Assembly (NCBI GenBank): GCA_963762865.1
Contig: CAVXNC010000003.1
Coordinates: forward strand, 62,001-126,000
Length of the DNA: 64,000 nucleotides
Direction of reading: 5' to 3'
DNA from: DATHAP01 sp963762865
Lineage (GTDB): Bacteria; Actinomycetota; Actinomycetes; JACCUZ01
Part shown: piece after piece, positions 49,800-56,990 of the stretch
Position numbering within the stretch: position 1 is the first letter of the stretch
How the letters are laid out: every line of letters starts with the position of its first letter
Made by a program: the position numbers and the translations under genes
The notes under the pieces: model-generated
Databases searched by the model: none
The model's input: only the letters and a program-made list of their open reading frames with translations
Told to the model about the DNA's origin: nothing

Positions 49800-50321
49800 T
49801 CAGTCGCCGGTGCTGCCGTCCACCGCCTCGCGCAGCAGGTCGGCATGGCCGTTGTGCCGCGCGTACTCCTCGATCATGTGCAGCGCGAGCGCCCGGATGT
49901 CGATGGTGTCCTCGCCCCGCCGGTGCTCGTAGGTGAAGGTGTCGTCGTAGTCCCGCGACGCCAGGATCGCCCTGGCCGCCTCGACCTCCGCGGCGTACGT
50001 CGCGAAGTCCGCCGCCGCGTGGGCCGGGTCGAGGTCGTCGAAGTCGACGCCCCACTCACCGTAGATGCGCGGGACCTCCTCGCCGGCCACCCGCTGGCGG
50101 AACCAGCTCCGCTCGACCTCTGCCATGTGCCTGACCAGGCCGAGCAGCGAGAGCGTCGAGGGCGGGCACGCCCGTCGTGCCAGCTGCTCGCCGGTCAGGC
50201 CGCCGCACTTCCACAGCAGGGTCGCCCGGTGGTACTCCAGCAGCTCCTCGACCGCCTGCCGCTCCGGCGCGATGTTCGCCCCGCCGGGCCGCTCCACCTC
50301 AGGTGCCGTCCACTCGCTCAT
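49800..50321 (-). CDS. DinB-like (DUF664) protein
   Basis: A 173-residue four-helix bundle protein. VEELLEYHRATLLWKCGGLT, STLSLLGLVRHMAEVERSWF (metal-ligand His) and IRALALHMIEEYARHNGHAD with further His ligands are typical of the DinB/DUF664 superfamily, which binds a metal. Members include mycothiol-dependent enzymes, but the usual thiol-transferase residues cannot be confirmed here. It lies between rplI and the MATE gene, converging with the latter. Confidence 0.85.
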   Translation of the reverse strand: MSEWTAPEVERPGGANIAPERQAVEELLEYHRATLLWKCGGLTGEQLARRACPPSTLSLLGLVRHMAEVERSWFRQRVAGEEVPRIYGEWGVDFDDLDPAHAAADFATYAAEVEAARAILASRDYDDTFTYEHRRGEDTIDIRALALHMIEEYARHNGHADLLREAVDGSTGD

Positions 50322-50347
50322 GACGCAGCAACCTATCCGGGCGTGCG

Positions 50348-50385
50348 CGACAGCCCCCGCTGCCCGGAGGTGGCGGGGGCTGTCG
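50348..50385 (-). terminator. hairpin terminator after rplI
   Basis: CGACAGCCCCCGC (50348-50360) pairs perfectly with GCGGGGGCTGTCG (50373-50385) with a 12-base loop, 29 bases beyond the rplI stop. This ends the rpsF-ssb-rpsR-rplI operon. Confidence 0.85.
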
Positions 50386-50414
50386 GACGTACGTCGCGAA
50401 AGGTCGGTGCGACC

Positions 50415-50861
50415 TCAGGCCGGGACGATCTCGACCGACACCGCGGCCGTGACCTCGGGGTGCACCCGGACGGTCACCGTGTGGGCGCCGACCGTCTTGA
50501 TCGGCTGGCCGATCTCGATGCGCCGCTTGTCGACCTGCGGGCCGCCGGCCTTGCTGACGGCCTCGACGATGTCGGCGACCGTGACGGCGCCGAAGAGGCG
50601 TCCGCCGCCGCCGGCGCGGACCGGGATCTTCACCGACAGCGCCTCGAGCTCGCGCTTGATGTCGGTCGCGTGGCTCTGGTCGCGGACCTCGCGGACCTCA
50701 CGACCACGCCGGATCGAGGTGATCTGCTTCTCGCCGCCCCGCGTCCAGCGGATCGCGGCACCGCGCGGCATCAGGTAGTTGCGGCCGTAGCCGTCCTTGA
50801 CCTCGACGATGTCGCCGGGGCCACCGAGGCCGGAGACCTCCTGGGTGAGGATGAGCTTCAT
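50415..50861 (-). CDS. rplI: 50S ribosomal protein L9
   Basis: 148 residues, the standard length. The N-terminal RNA-binding domain is MKLILTQEVSGLGGPGDIVE, then VKDGYGRNYLMPRGAAIRWT. A long helix and the C-terminal domain (RAGGGGRLFGAVTVADIV, then IEIGQPIKTVGAHTV) follow. It is the last gene of the rpsF operon, 14 bases after rpsR, and is followed by a strong terminator. Confidence 0.97.
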   Translation of the reverse strand: MKLILTQEVSGLGGPGDIVEVKDGYGRNYLMPRGAAIRWTRGGEKQITSIRRGREVREVRDQSHATDIKRELEALSVKIPVRAGGGGRLFGAVTVADIVEAVSKAGGPQVDKRRIEIGQPIKTVGAHTVTVRVHPEVTAAVSVEIVPA

Positions 50862-50875
50862 CGGTGTCGCTCCCC

Positions 50876-51112
50876 TCAGCGCGCGGTGCTGGTGTAGGGC
50901 AGCAGCGCCATCTCGCGGCTGTTCTTGACAGCCGTCGCGACGTCACGCTGGTGCTGCGTGCAGTTGCCGGTGACCCGACGGGCGCGGATCTTGCCGCGGT
51001 CGGAGATGAACTTCCGCAGCAGCCCGGTGTCCTTGTAGTCCACGTAGGAGACCTTCTCCTTGCAGAACTGACAGACCTTCTTCTTGGGCTTGCGGGGTGG
51101 TGGCTTGGCCAT
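50876..51112 (-). CDS. rpsR: 30S ribosomal protein S18
   Basis: 78 residues. KKVCQFCKEKVSYVDYKDTG and LLRKFISDRGKIRARRVTGN are characteristic. Cys14, Cys17, Cys51 and His54 form a likely zinc site, so this is the zinc-binding (C+) form; many Actinobacteria also keep a zinc-free copy for zinc starvation, not seen here. It pairs with S6 on the ribosome, which is encoded in the same operon. Confidence 0.97.
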   Translation of the reverse strand: MAKPPPRKPKKKVCQFCKEKVSYVDYKDTGLLRKFISDRGKIRARRVTGNCTQHQRDVATAVKNSREMALLPYTSTAR

Positions 51113-51201
51113 CGTGGTGCTCCAGATCCTGGATGCCCGGCTCGGTGGCCGGGATGGTCAATCGGACTAGGGATGCGCGCCGCCGGAGCGACGCGGGTGG
51201 A

Positions 51202-51726
51202 TCAGAAGGGGGGCTCGTCGGAGGTGCCGGGTGCGTTCCACCCGCCGCCACCGCCGCCGCCCGCGCCGCTGCTGGCCGGCGCCGATGAAGCCGGTGCCGC
51301 CGAGGCCCACGGGTCGTTGTCGACGGCACCGCCGCCGAAGCCGCCGCCACCGCCGCCGCGCTGGGTCTTGTTGACCTTCGCGGTGGCGCTGCGCAGGCTC
51401 GGGCCGACCTCGTCGACCTCGACCTCGTAGACGGTGCGCTTCTCGCCCTCCTTGGTCTCGTACGACCGCTGCTTGAGGCGGCCCTGCACGATGACCCGCA
51501 TGCCGCGCTGGAGCGACTCGGCGACGTTCTCCGCCGCCTGGCGCCAGACGTTGCACGTGAGGAAGAGGCTCTCGCCGTCCTTCCACTCGTTGGTGGTCTT
51601 GTCGAGGTACCGCGGGGTCGAGGCCATGCGGAACTTGGCCACGGCCGCGCCACTGGGGGTGAAGCGCAGCTCGGGGTCGTCGACGAGGTTGCCGACGAGG
51701 GTGATGACGGTGTCGCCTGCAGCCAT
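51202..51726 (-). CDS. ssb: single-stranded DNA-binding protein
   Basis: 174 residues: an OB fold (residues 1-115, with TVITLVGNLVDDPELRFTPS, FRMASTPRYLDKTTNEWKDG and VAESLQRGMRVIVQGRLKQR), a Gly-rich flexible linker, and the acidic tip SDEPPF that recruits partner proteins. It coats single strands in replication and repair. It lies between rpsF and rpsR in the usual actinobacterial order. Confidence 0.96.
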   Translation of the reverse strand: MAAGDTVITLVGNLVDDPELRFTPSGAAVAKFRMASTPRYLDKTTNEWKDGESLFLTCNVWRQAAENVAESLQRGMRVIVQGRLKQRSYETKEGEKRTVYEVEVDEVGPSLRSATAKVNKTQRGGGGGGFGGGAVDNDPWASAAPASSAPASSGAGGGGGGGWNAPGTSDEPPF

Positions 51727-51745
51727 GTTCGGTTGGCTCCTTCGC

Positions 51746-52036
51746 TCAGCGCTGGTCGGGGCGGATGACCTTGGTGCGCAGCACGGCCTCGTTGAGGTTC
51801 AGCTGCCGGTCGAGCTCCTTGACGGTCGCGGGCTCGGCCTGGAGGTCGACGACCGCGTAGATGCCCTCGCTCTTCTTGGCGATCTCGAAGGACATCCGGC
51901 GACGTCCCCAGATGTCGACCTTCTCGACGTTGCCACCGTCCTTCTTCACGACGGACAGGAACTGGTCGAGAGCGGGAGCGACGGTGCGCTCCTCGACGTC
52001 GGGGTCGAGGATCACCATCAGTTCGTAGTGACGCAT
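51746..52036 (-). CDS. rpsF: 30S ribosomal protein S6
   Basis: 96 residues with the S6 ferredoxin-like fold (MRHYELMVILDPDVEERTVA, then VEKVDIWGRRRMSFEIAKKS, EGIYAVVDLQAEPATVKELD and LNEAVLRTKVIRPDQR). It is the first gene of the operon, and its leader can form a Shine-Dalgarno-sequestering hairpin. The ATG at 52036 is the canonical start. Confidence 0.97.
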   Translation of the reverse strand: MRHYELMVILDPDVEERTVAPALDQFLSVVKKDGGNVEKVDIWGRRRMSFEIAKKSEGIYAVVDLQAEPATVKELDRQLNLNEAVLRTKVIRPDQR

Positions 52037-52048
52037 GCGGACAACCCA

Positions 52049-52092
52049 CCTCCTCTGGACTCGAGCGGCCACGGTCTCTCCGTGGCAGGAGG
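52049..52092 (-). promoter_or_regulatory. rpsF leader with possible Shine-Dalgarno sequestration
   Basis: In the mRNA, CCUCCU (complement of 52087-52092) can pair with the AGGAGG Shine-Dalgarno (complement of 52049-52054). Between them CCACGG and CCGUGG (52080-52085 and 52069-52074) form an inner stem with a five-base loop. Binding of S6 or S6-S18 could fix this fold and stop translation; S6-S18 leader control is known in other bacteria. The rest of 52037-52343 holds no gene, only rpsF and nfo promoters. Confidence 0.5.
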
Positions 52093-52226
52093 GCTACTGC
52101 GTCGGCCGGTGGCACTGATACGGGCACCAGGGCCGCCGACCAGGTGCAGAGACTACCGGCCCGCAGCGACAGCGCCGAATCGTCGTCCACAGCCACCGCT
52201 GCCCGTGGACGCCCATCAACCCCGCG

Positions 52227-52286
52227 GTTCCATGATCGTGAACCTTGGGGTCACCTCTTGCTGACCGGAACGTTCATGATCATGAA
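52227..52286 (+). promoter_or_regulatory. paired palindromes upstream of nfo
   Basis: TTCATGATCATGAA (52273-52286) is a perfect 14-base palindrome. GTTCCATGATCGTGAAC (52227-52243) is a weaker copy 46 bases before it. Both lie 58-117 bases before the endonuclease start and look like repressor operators. The regulator is unknown. Confidence 0.6.
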
Positions 52287-52343
52287 AGACAGGTGGTCGT
52301 ACGTCCTCAGCGGCTGTCCGGGGGCGGTCGTAGGGTCGGTTCC

Positions 52344-53156
52344 ATGACCGGACTGCGCATCGGAGCCCACGTCGACCAGGCCGACCCGCTCGCCGAGGCG
52401 ACCGCCCGGAAGGCCGACCTGGTGCAGACCTTCCTCGGCGACCCGCAGGGGTGGAAGGCCCCCACGGTCGCCTACGCAGGAGGGCCTGCCGGCCTGCGCG
52501 CCGATGCGGCCGCCGCGGGGGTGGACCTCTACATCCATGCGCCGTACGTCCTCAACGTGGCCACCAGCAACAACCGGATCCGGATCCCCAGCCGCAAGCT
52601 GCTCGAGCAGCACGCCGCGCTGGCCGCCGAGTGCGGCGCCGAGGGGCTGATCGTGCACGGGGGGCACGTGCTCAGGGACGACGACCCGGAGGGCGGCTTC
52701 GACAACTGGGCCAAGACCTTCGAGCGCTTCGACCCGCCGCTTCCCGTGCTGATCGAGAACACCGCCGGCGGAGGCAACGCGATGGCCCGCCGGCTGGACC
52801 GGGTGGCCCGGCTGTGGGAGGTCCTCGAGGACCGGGTCGAGGCGGACGTCCTGGCCAAGGTGGGGTTCTGCCTCGACACCTGCCACGCGCACGCCGGCGG
52901 GGAGGAGCTCGCCGGGGTCGTCGACCGGGTCAAGGCGATCACCGGGCGCATCGACCTGGTGCACGCCAACGACTCGCGGGACGCCTTCGACTCCGGGGCC
53001 GACCGGCACGCCAACTTCGGCTCGGGCTCGATCGACGGCGACGACATCGTCGCGGTCGTGGCGGCCGCGGGCGCACCGGTGGTCGTGGAGACCCCGGGCG
53101 GTGCGGCGGGTCAGGGCGCCGACATCGCCTTCCTGCGCGAGCGCCTGCCTGGCTGA
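52344..53156 (+). CDS. nfo: endonuclease IV (AP endonuclease)
   Basis: A 270-residue TIM-barrel repair enzyme that cuts 5' to abasic sites. Metal-ligand signatures are DLYIHAPYVLNVATSN, GLIVHGGHV, LIENTAGGGNAM, GFCLDTCHAHAGG, LVHANDSRDAFDSGADRHAN and the final VVVETPGG. The length fits Nfo (about 280). The ATG at 52344 is the first after the palindromes. It faces MarR tail to tail. Confidence 0.92.
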   Translation: MTGLRIGAHVDQADPLAEATARKADLVQTFLGDPQGWKAPTVAYAGGPAGLRADAAAAGVDLYIHAPYVLNVATSNNRIRIPSRKLLEQHAALAAECGAEGLIVHGGHVLRDDDPEGGFDNWAKTFERFDPPLPVLIENTAGGGNAMARRLDRVARLWEVLEDRVEADVLAKVGFCLDTCHAHAGGEELAGVVDRVKAITGRIDLVHANDSRDAFDSGADRHANFGSGSIDGDDIVAVVAAAGAPVVVETPGGAAGQGADIAFLRERLPG

Positions 53157-53187
53157 CCCTCGCTGCGACCTCGACGCCGGCCTGGGC

Positions 53188-53784
53188 TCAGAGGCAGCCG
53201 GGGGAGAGCGGTCCCGCGCTGCCCGCCGTGGCGCAGGGCACGACGTGGTCGCGCACCCGGCGCAGGGCCTGCACGAACGTCGCGAGCGACTCGTCGCCCC
53301 CGGCCCGCAGCGGCTGGAGCAGCCAGGTCTCGATGAAGTCCAGGTGGGCCGGGAGGATCTCCGCGAGGAGGGCCTGGCCGCGCTCGGTCACGACCGCGTA
53401 CGTCGTCCGCCGGTCGGTGTCGCAGGCCTGGCGCACCACGAGCCCGCGGTCGCAGAGGCGGTCGACCACGCGGGTCACACCGCTGCTGGTCAGCGTCGTC
53501 TGGGCGGTCAGGTCGGTCATCCGCAGCAGCCCGGCCGGGGAGCGCGCCAGGCGCAGCAGCACCTCGAACTCCACCGACGACAGCCCGAACCCGCCCAGCT
53601 GGGCCGCGCCGCGGGCCGCCAGCCCGGAGAACGTCTCGGCGAGCAGGCCCATGACCGTCAGCCGCTCGTCCGTGAGGCCGGGGGCCGCTGGGGCACCTGG
53701 GGCACCGGGGGCACCGGGGGCACTGGCGACGTCAGCAGGCTCAGCGTGCTGGACGTCGAGCGTCGCGGTGGGCTGGTCGGTCAC
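53188..53784 (-). CDS. MarR-family regulator with collagen-like N-terminus
   Basis: A 198-residue regulator. Residues 18-36 are an odd Gly-Ala-Pro repeat (SAPGAPGAPGAPAAPG). The winged helix follows, with RMTDLTAQTTLTSSGVTRVV and a wing at DTDRRTTYAVVTER. The rest fits MarR. It is divergent from the yceI gene, 126 bases between starts, which it probably controls. The N-terminal repeat comes from tandem GGGGCACCG-like DNA units near 53700, which may slip. Confidence 0.85.
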   Translation of the reverse strand: MTDQPTATLDVQHAEPADVASAPGAPGAPGAPAAPGLTDERLTVMGLLAETFSGLAARGAAQLGGFGLSSVEFEVLLRLARSPAGLLRMTDLTAQTTLTSSGVTRVVDRLCDRGLVVRQACDTDRRTTYAVVTERGQALLAEILPAHLDFIETWLLQPLRAGGDESLATFVQALRRVRDHVVPCATAGSAGPLSPGCL

Positions 53785-53910
53785 CGCACCATCGTACCGG
53801 AACTTGACATCGGGAATGTTGAGCAGGCAATGTTTGCTTCAGCAGACATCGCAGATCTGCCGGCCGACCTCCCGACCGGTACCACCCGCTGGAAAGGACA
53901 AACACCCACA

Positions 53911-54537
53911 ATGACCACCACCCCAGAGACCGCCCGCGACATCGCCGTCGAGCAGGCCACCGAGAACGCAGCCGGCGCCGTCCGCGTCGTCGACGGTGTG
54001 GCGCTGCCGGCCGCCGGCACCTACGTGCTCGACCCGACCCACACCCGCGTCGGCTTCGTCGCCCGCCACCTCATGGTCACCAAGGTCCGCGGCAGCTTCA
54101 CCCAGTTCGAGGGCTCGATCACCGTCGGCGACGACGTGACGGCCTCCGGCGCGGAGGCGACCATCCAGACCGCGTCGATCGAGACCGGCACCCCGGACCG
54201 TGACGCGCATCTGCGCTCGGGCGACTTCCTCGAGGCCGAGAAGTACCCGACGATCACCTTCGGGAACGCCAGGATCACCAAGCAGAAGGGCACCAAGTTC
54301 GCGGTCGTGGGTGACCTGACCATCAAGGACACCACCCGCCAGGTCGAGCTGGACGTCGAGCTCGACGGCGTCGTGAAGGACCCCTTCGGCAACGAGAAGA
54401 TCGCCGTGACCGCGAGCACCGAGATCGACCGCGAGGACTTCGGGATGACGTGGAACGTCGCCCTCGAGACCGGCGGCGTCCTGGTCTCCAAGAAGGTCGT
54501 CATCGAGATCGAGGCGCAGGCCGTCCGCCAGGCCTGA
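53911..54537 (+). CDS. YceI-family lipid-binding protein
   Basis: A 208-residue protein with the YceI beta-barrel: GTYVLDPTHTRVGFVARHLM, VRGSFTQFEGSITVGDD, DAHLRSGDFLEAEKYPTITF and DREDFGMTWNVALETGGVL. The barrel binds polyisoprenoid-like lipids. There is no signal peptide; the first 35 residues are an Ala/Glu-rich extension, so it may be cytosolic. The ATG at 53911 follows GGAAAGGACAAACACCCACA. It is divergent from the MarR gene. Confidence 0.9.
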   Translation: MTTTPETARDIAVEQATENAAGAVRVVDGVALPAAGTYVLDPTHTRVGFVARHLMVTKVRGSFTQFEGSITVGDDVTASGAEATIQTASIETGTPDRDAHLRSGDFLEAEKYPTITFGNARITKQKGTKFAVVGDLTIKDTTRQVELDVELDGVVKDPFGNEKIAVTASTEIDREDFGMTWNVALETGGVLVSKKVVIEIEAQAVRQA

Positions 54538-54550
54538 TCCGCTGACTCCC

Positions 54551-54590
54551 CGGGAGCCCCGCAACCCCCTCGTGGGTCGCGGGGCTCCCG
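54551..54590 (+). terminator. hairpin terminator after yceI-type gene
   Basis: CGGGAGCCCCGC (54551-54562) pairs perfectly with GCGGGGCTCCCG (54579-54590), 14 bases after the stop. The 184 bases from there to the next gene hold no gene that I can see. Confidence 0.85.
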
Positions 54591-54774
54591 CGTTGTCTCT
54601 CGCGGTGGGTGGTGCGGGTGCGGGGAGGCGGGCGCTCCGCCCATCCGGCCTCGCAAGCTCGGCCTCCCGCCAGACCCGACCACGCTCCGCGCCCGCCTCC
54701 CCGCTCCCGCTTTCTCGACTGCCGCGACTGACCGCGAGCGTCGACGGCCGGTGGCCTGGGTAGCCTCACCGCCC

Positions 54775-55905
54775 ATGGCCCCGCTCACCGTTCGCGAGAT
54801 CTCGCGCGACGAGCACCTCGCGTTCGTGACCGCCCGATCCCGCGAGACGTCGGTGAGCTTCCTGCAGTGCCCGTCGTGGGCGGCGGTCAAGTCGGAGTGG
54901 GGGTCGCAGAGCCTCGGCTGGTACGCCGCCGACGGCACCCTGGTCGGCGCCGGCCTGGTGCTGCTGCGCCAGGTGCCGAAGGTCAAGAAGTTCCTCGCCT
55001 ACCTGCCCGAAGGTCCCGTCATCGACTGGGCGGCCGACGACCTGGCCGGGTGGCTCACGCCGATGACCGAGCACCTCAAGGGCACCGGCGCCTTCGGCAT
55101 CAAGATGGGCCCGCTGGTCACCCGGCGCCGCTGGTCGGCCGCCGCGGTCAAGGCAGCCGTGGCCGACGGCTCGGCCAAGCGCCTCGGCGACGTACCGCCG
55201 GACAGCGAGGACCCGACGGCGGAGCAGGTGGCGACCACCCTCACGCGTCTCGGGTGGCGAGCACCTGCCAGCGACGAGGGGTTCGCCGCGGGGCAGCCGC
55301 AGTACGTCTTCCAGGTGCCGCTCGCCGGCCGCAGCGAGGAGGAGCTTCTCAAGGGGTTCAACCAGCTGTGGCGCCGCAACGTGAAGAAGGCCGACAAGGC
55401 AGGCGTCGAGGTGACGCTGGGCACTGAGGCCGACCTGCCGGACTTCCACCGGCTCTACCTGGAGACCGCGGAGCGCGACCACTTCACCGGCCGGCCGCTC
55501 GCCTACTTCCAGACGATGTGGTCGGCCATGCGCGCCGAGGACGAGGACCGCATCCGGCTCTACCTCGCGCGCCACGAGGGCGACCTGGTGGCCGCCACCA
55601 CGCTCGTGCAGGTCGGGCGGCACGCGTGGTACTCCTACGGCGCCTCGTCGACGGCCAAGCGCGAGGTGCGTGGCTCCAACGCCGTGCAGTGGCGGATGCT
55701 GCGCGACGCGGCGGCGTCCGGCGCCGAGGTCTACGACCTGCGGGGCATCACCGACACGCTCTCCGAGGACGACCCGCACTTCGGCCTGATCCAGTTCAAG
55801 CTCGGCACCGGCGGCGAGGCGGTCGAGTACCTCGGCGAGTGGGACCTGCCGCTGAACAAGGTGCTCTTCAAGGCGTTCGAGGTCTACATGGCGCGTCGTG
55901 GCTGA
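54775..55905 (+). CDS. FemAB-type peptidoglycan interpeptide transferase
   Basis: A 376-residue protein of the FemX/MurM type, which adds an amino acid from tRNA to lipid II. Two GNAT-like domains are visible: LQCPSWAAVKSEWG and VLLRQVPKVKKFLAYLPEGP in the first, and QLWRRNVKKADKAGVEV, LARHEGDLVAATTLVQV and YSYGASSTAKREVRGSNAVQ in the second. The end GDPYFGLYEFK-like element is HFGLIQFKLGTGGE. In LL-diaminopimelate/Gly-bridge (A3gamma) walls a Gly would be added; the donor is inferred. It is followed at 18 bases by the racemase-like gene. Confidence 0.85.
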   Translation: MAPLTVREISRDEHLAFVTARSRETSVSFLQCPSWAAVKSEWGSQSLGWYAADGTLVGAGLVLLRQVPKVKKFLAYLPEGPVIDWAADDLAGWLTPMTEHLKGTGAFGIKMGPLVTRRRWSAAAVKAAVADGSAKRLGDVPPDSEDPTAEQVATTLTRLGWRAPASDEGFAAGQPQYVFQVPLAGRSEEELLKGFNQLWRRNVKKADKAGVEVTLGTEADLPDFHRLYLETAERDHFTGRPLAYFQTMWSAMRAEDEDRIRLYLARHEGDLVAATTLVQVGRHAWYSYGASSTAKREVRGSNAVQWRMLRDAAASGAEVYDLRGITDTLSEDDPHFGLIQFKLGTGGEAVEYLGEWDLPLNKVLFKAFEVYMARRG

Positions 55906-55923
55906 CCGGCGGGCAGGGGATCG

Positions 55924-56952
55924 ATGACCTTCTCGCTGTACGTCGACGAGGACCGGTGGCGCACGCACCTGTCGTCGGTGGTCGCGGCGACGCCGGGCAT
56001 CGTGCCGGTCATCAAGGGCAACGGCTACGGCCTGGGCAACGCCCGGCTGGCGGCCGAGGCCGCACGCCTCGGCGTTCCCGCGGTGGCAGTCGGGACGACC
56101 GACGAGCTGCCCGATGTGCGCGAGCACTTCGACGGCGACGTGCTGGTGATGAGCCCGTCCTACCCGCGGTGCGAGGACGACCCGACCGGGCGGGTGATCC
56201 GGACGGTCGCGCACCTCGAGACGCTGCGGGCCGGCGGGGGTGCTCGGGTGGTCGTCGAGGGGATGACCACGATGCGGCGCCACGGCCTGCCGGCCGGCGA
56301 CGTGGCGTCGGTGACCGGGCTCCTCGACGGCGTACGCCTGGCAGGTCTCGCCTTCCACCTGCCGATGGACCGGCACGGCGGCTACCAGCCCGCCGGGGAG
56401 GTGGCCGTCTGGCTGGAGCGCTTCGCAGCCGCGGGCGTGCCGACCGACGTCGCCTGGGTGTCGCACCTGACGGCGGCCGAGCTGGCGGGGCTGCGAACGC
56501 GCTTCCCGGCGACGACCTTCCGGCCGCGCATCGGCACGTCGCTGTGGCTCGGCGACCGCGGCGCGCTCGTCGCCAAGGGGACCGTGCTCGACGTGCACCC
56601 GCTGGCGCGCGGCGAGCACTACGGCTACCGGCGACGGCGGGCGCTGCGCGACTCGCAGCTCGTGGTGGTGAGTGGTGGGACGGCGCACGGCGTCGCCCTC
56701 GAGGCGCCCCGGACGGTGCGCGGGCCGGTCGGCCGTGGCAAGGCGCTGGCGGTCGGCGGGCTGGCAGCGGCCAACCGCAACCTGTCGCCCTTCACCTGGG
56801 ACGGGCACCAGCGGTGGTTCGCCGAGCCGCCGCACATGCACGTGTCGCTGCTGATGCTGCCGGCGTCCGTCGCTCCGCCGGCCATCGGTGACGAGCTGGT
56901 CTGCGACGTCCGGCTGACGACCCTGCACCCCGACCGCGTGGCCCCCGCCTGA
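55924..56952 (+). CDS. alanine racemase-like PLP protein, catalytic Tyr not obvious
   Basis: A 342-residue protein whose N-terminus (VPVIKGNGYGLGNARLA, Lys31) holds PLP like alanine racemase. It also has VVVEGMTTMRRHGLP and FRPRIGTSLWLGD. The C-terminal part, where Alr has the catalytic Tyr in a GYxDGY motif, reads VVSGGTAHGVALEAP instead. It may therefore be an amino-acid epimerase or a related PLP enzyme rather than true Alr. Coupling to the FemAB gene suggests a cell-wall role; that is an inference. Confidence 0.7.
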   Translation: MTFSLYVDEDRWRTHLSSVVAATPGIVPVIKGNGYGLGNARLAAEAARLGVPAVAVGTTDELPDVREHFDGDVLVMSPSYPRCEDDPTGRVIRTVAHLETLRAGGGARVVVEGMTTMRRHGLPAGDVASVTGLLDGVRLAGLAFHLPMDRHGGYQPAGEVAVWLERFAAAGVPTDVAWVSHLTAAELAGLRTRFPATTFRPRIGTSLWLGDRGALVAKGTVLDVHPLARGEHYGYRRRRALRDSQLVVVSGGTAHGVALEAPRTVRGPVGRGKALAVGGLAAANRNLSPFTWDGHQRWFAEPPHMHVSLLMLPASVAPPAIGDELVCDVRLTTLHPDRVAPA

Positions 56953-56990
56953 CCCGCGGCGCTCAGCCGCTCAGCCGCGTGCGGCCGGGT

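Noticed and set aside
54591..54774. Small gene between the yceI terminator and the FemAB gene
   Set aside because: Short frames exist on both strands but none has a ribosome site or sensible composition.
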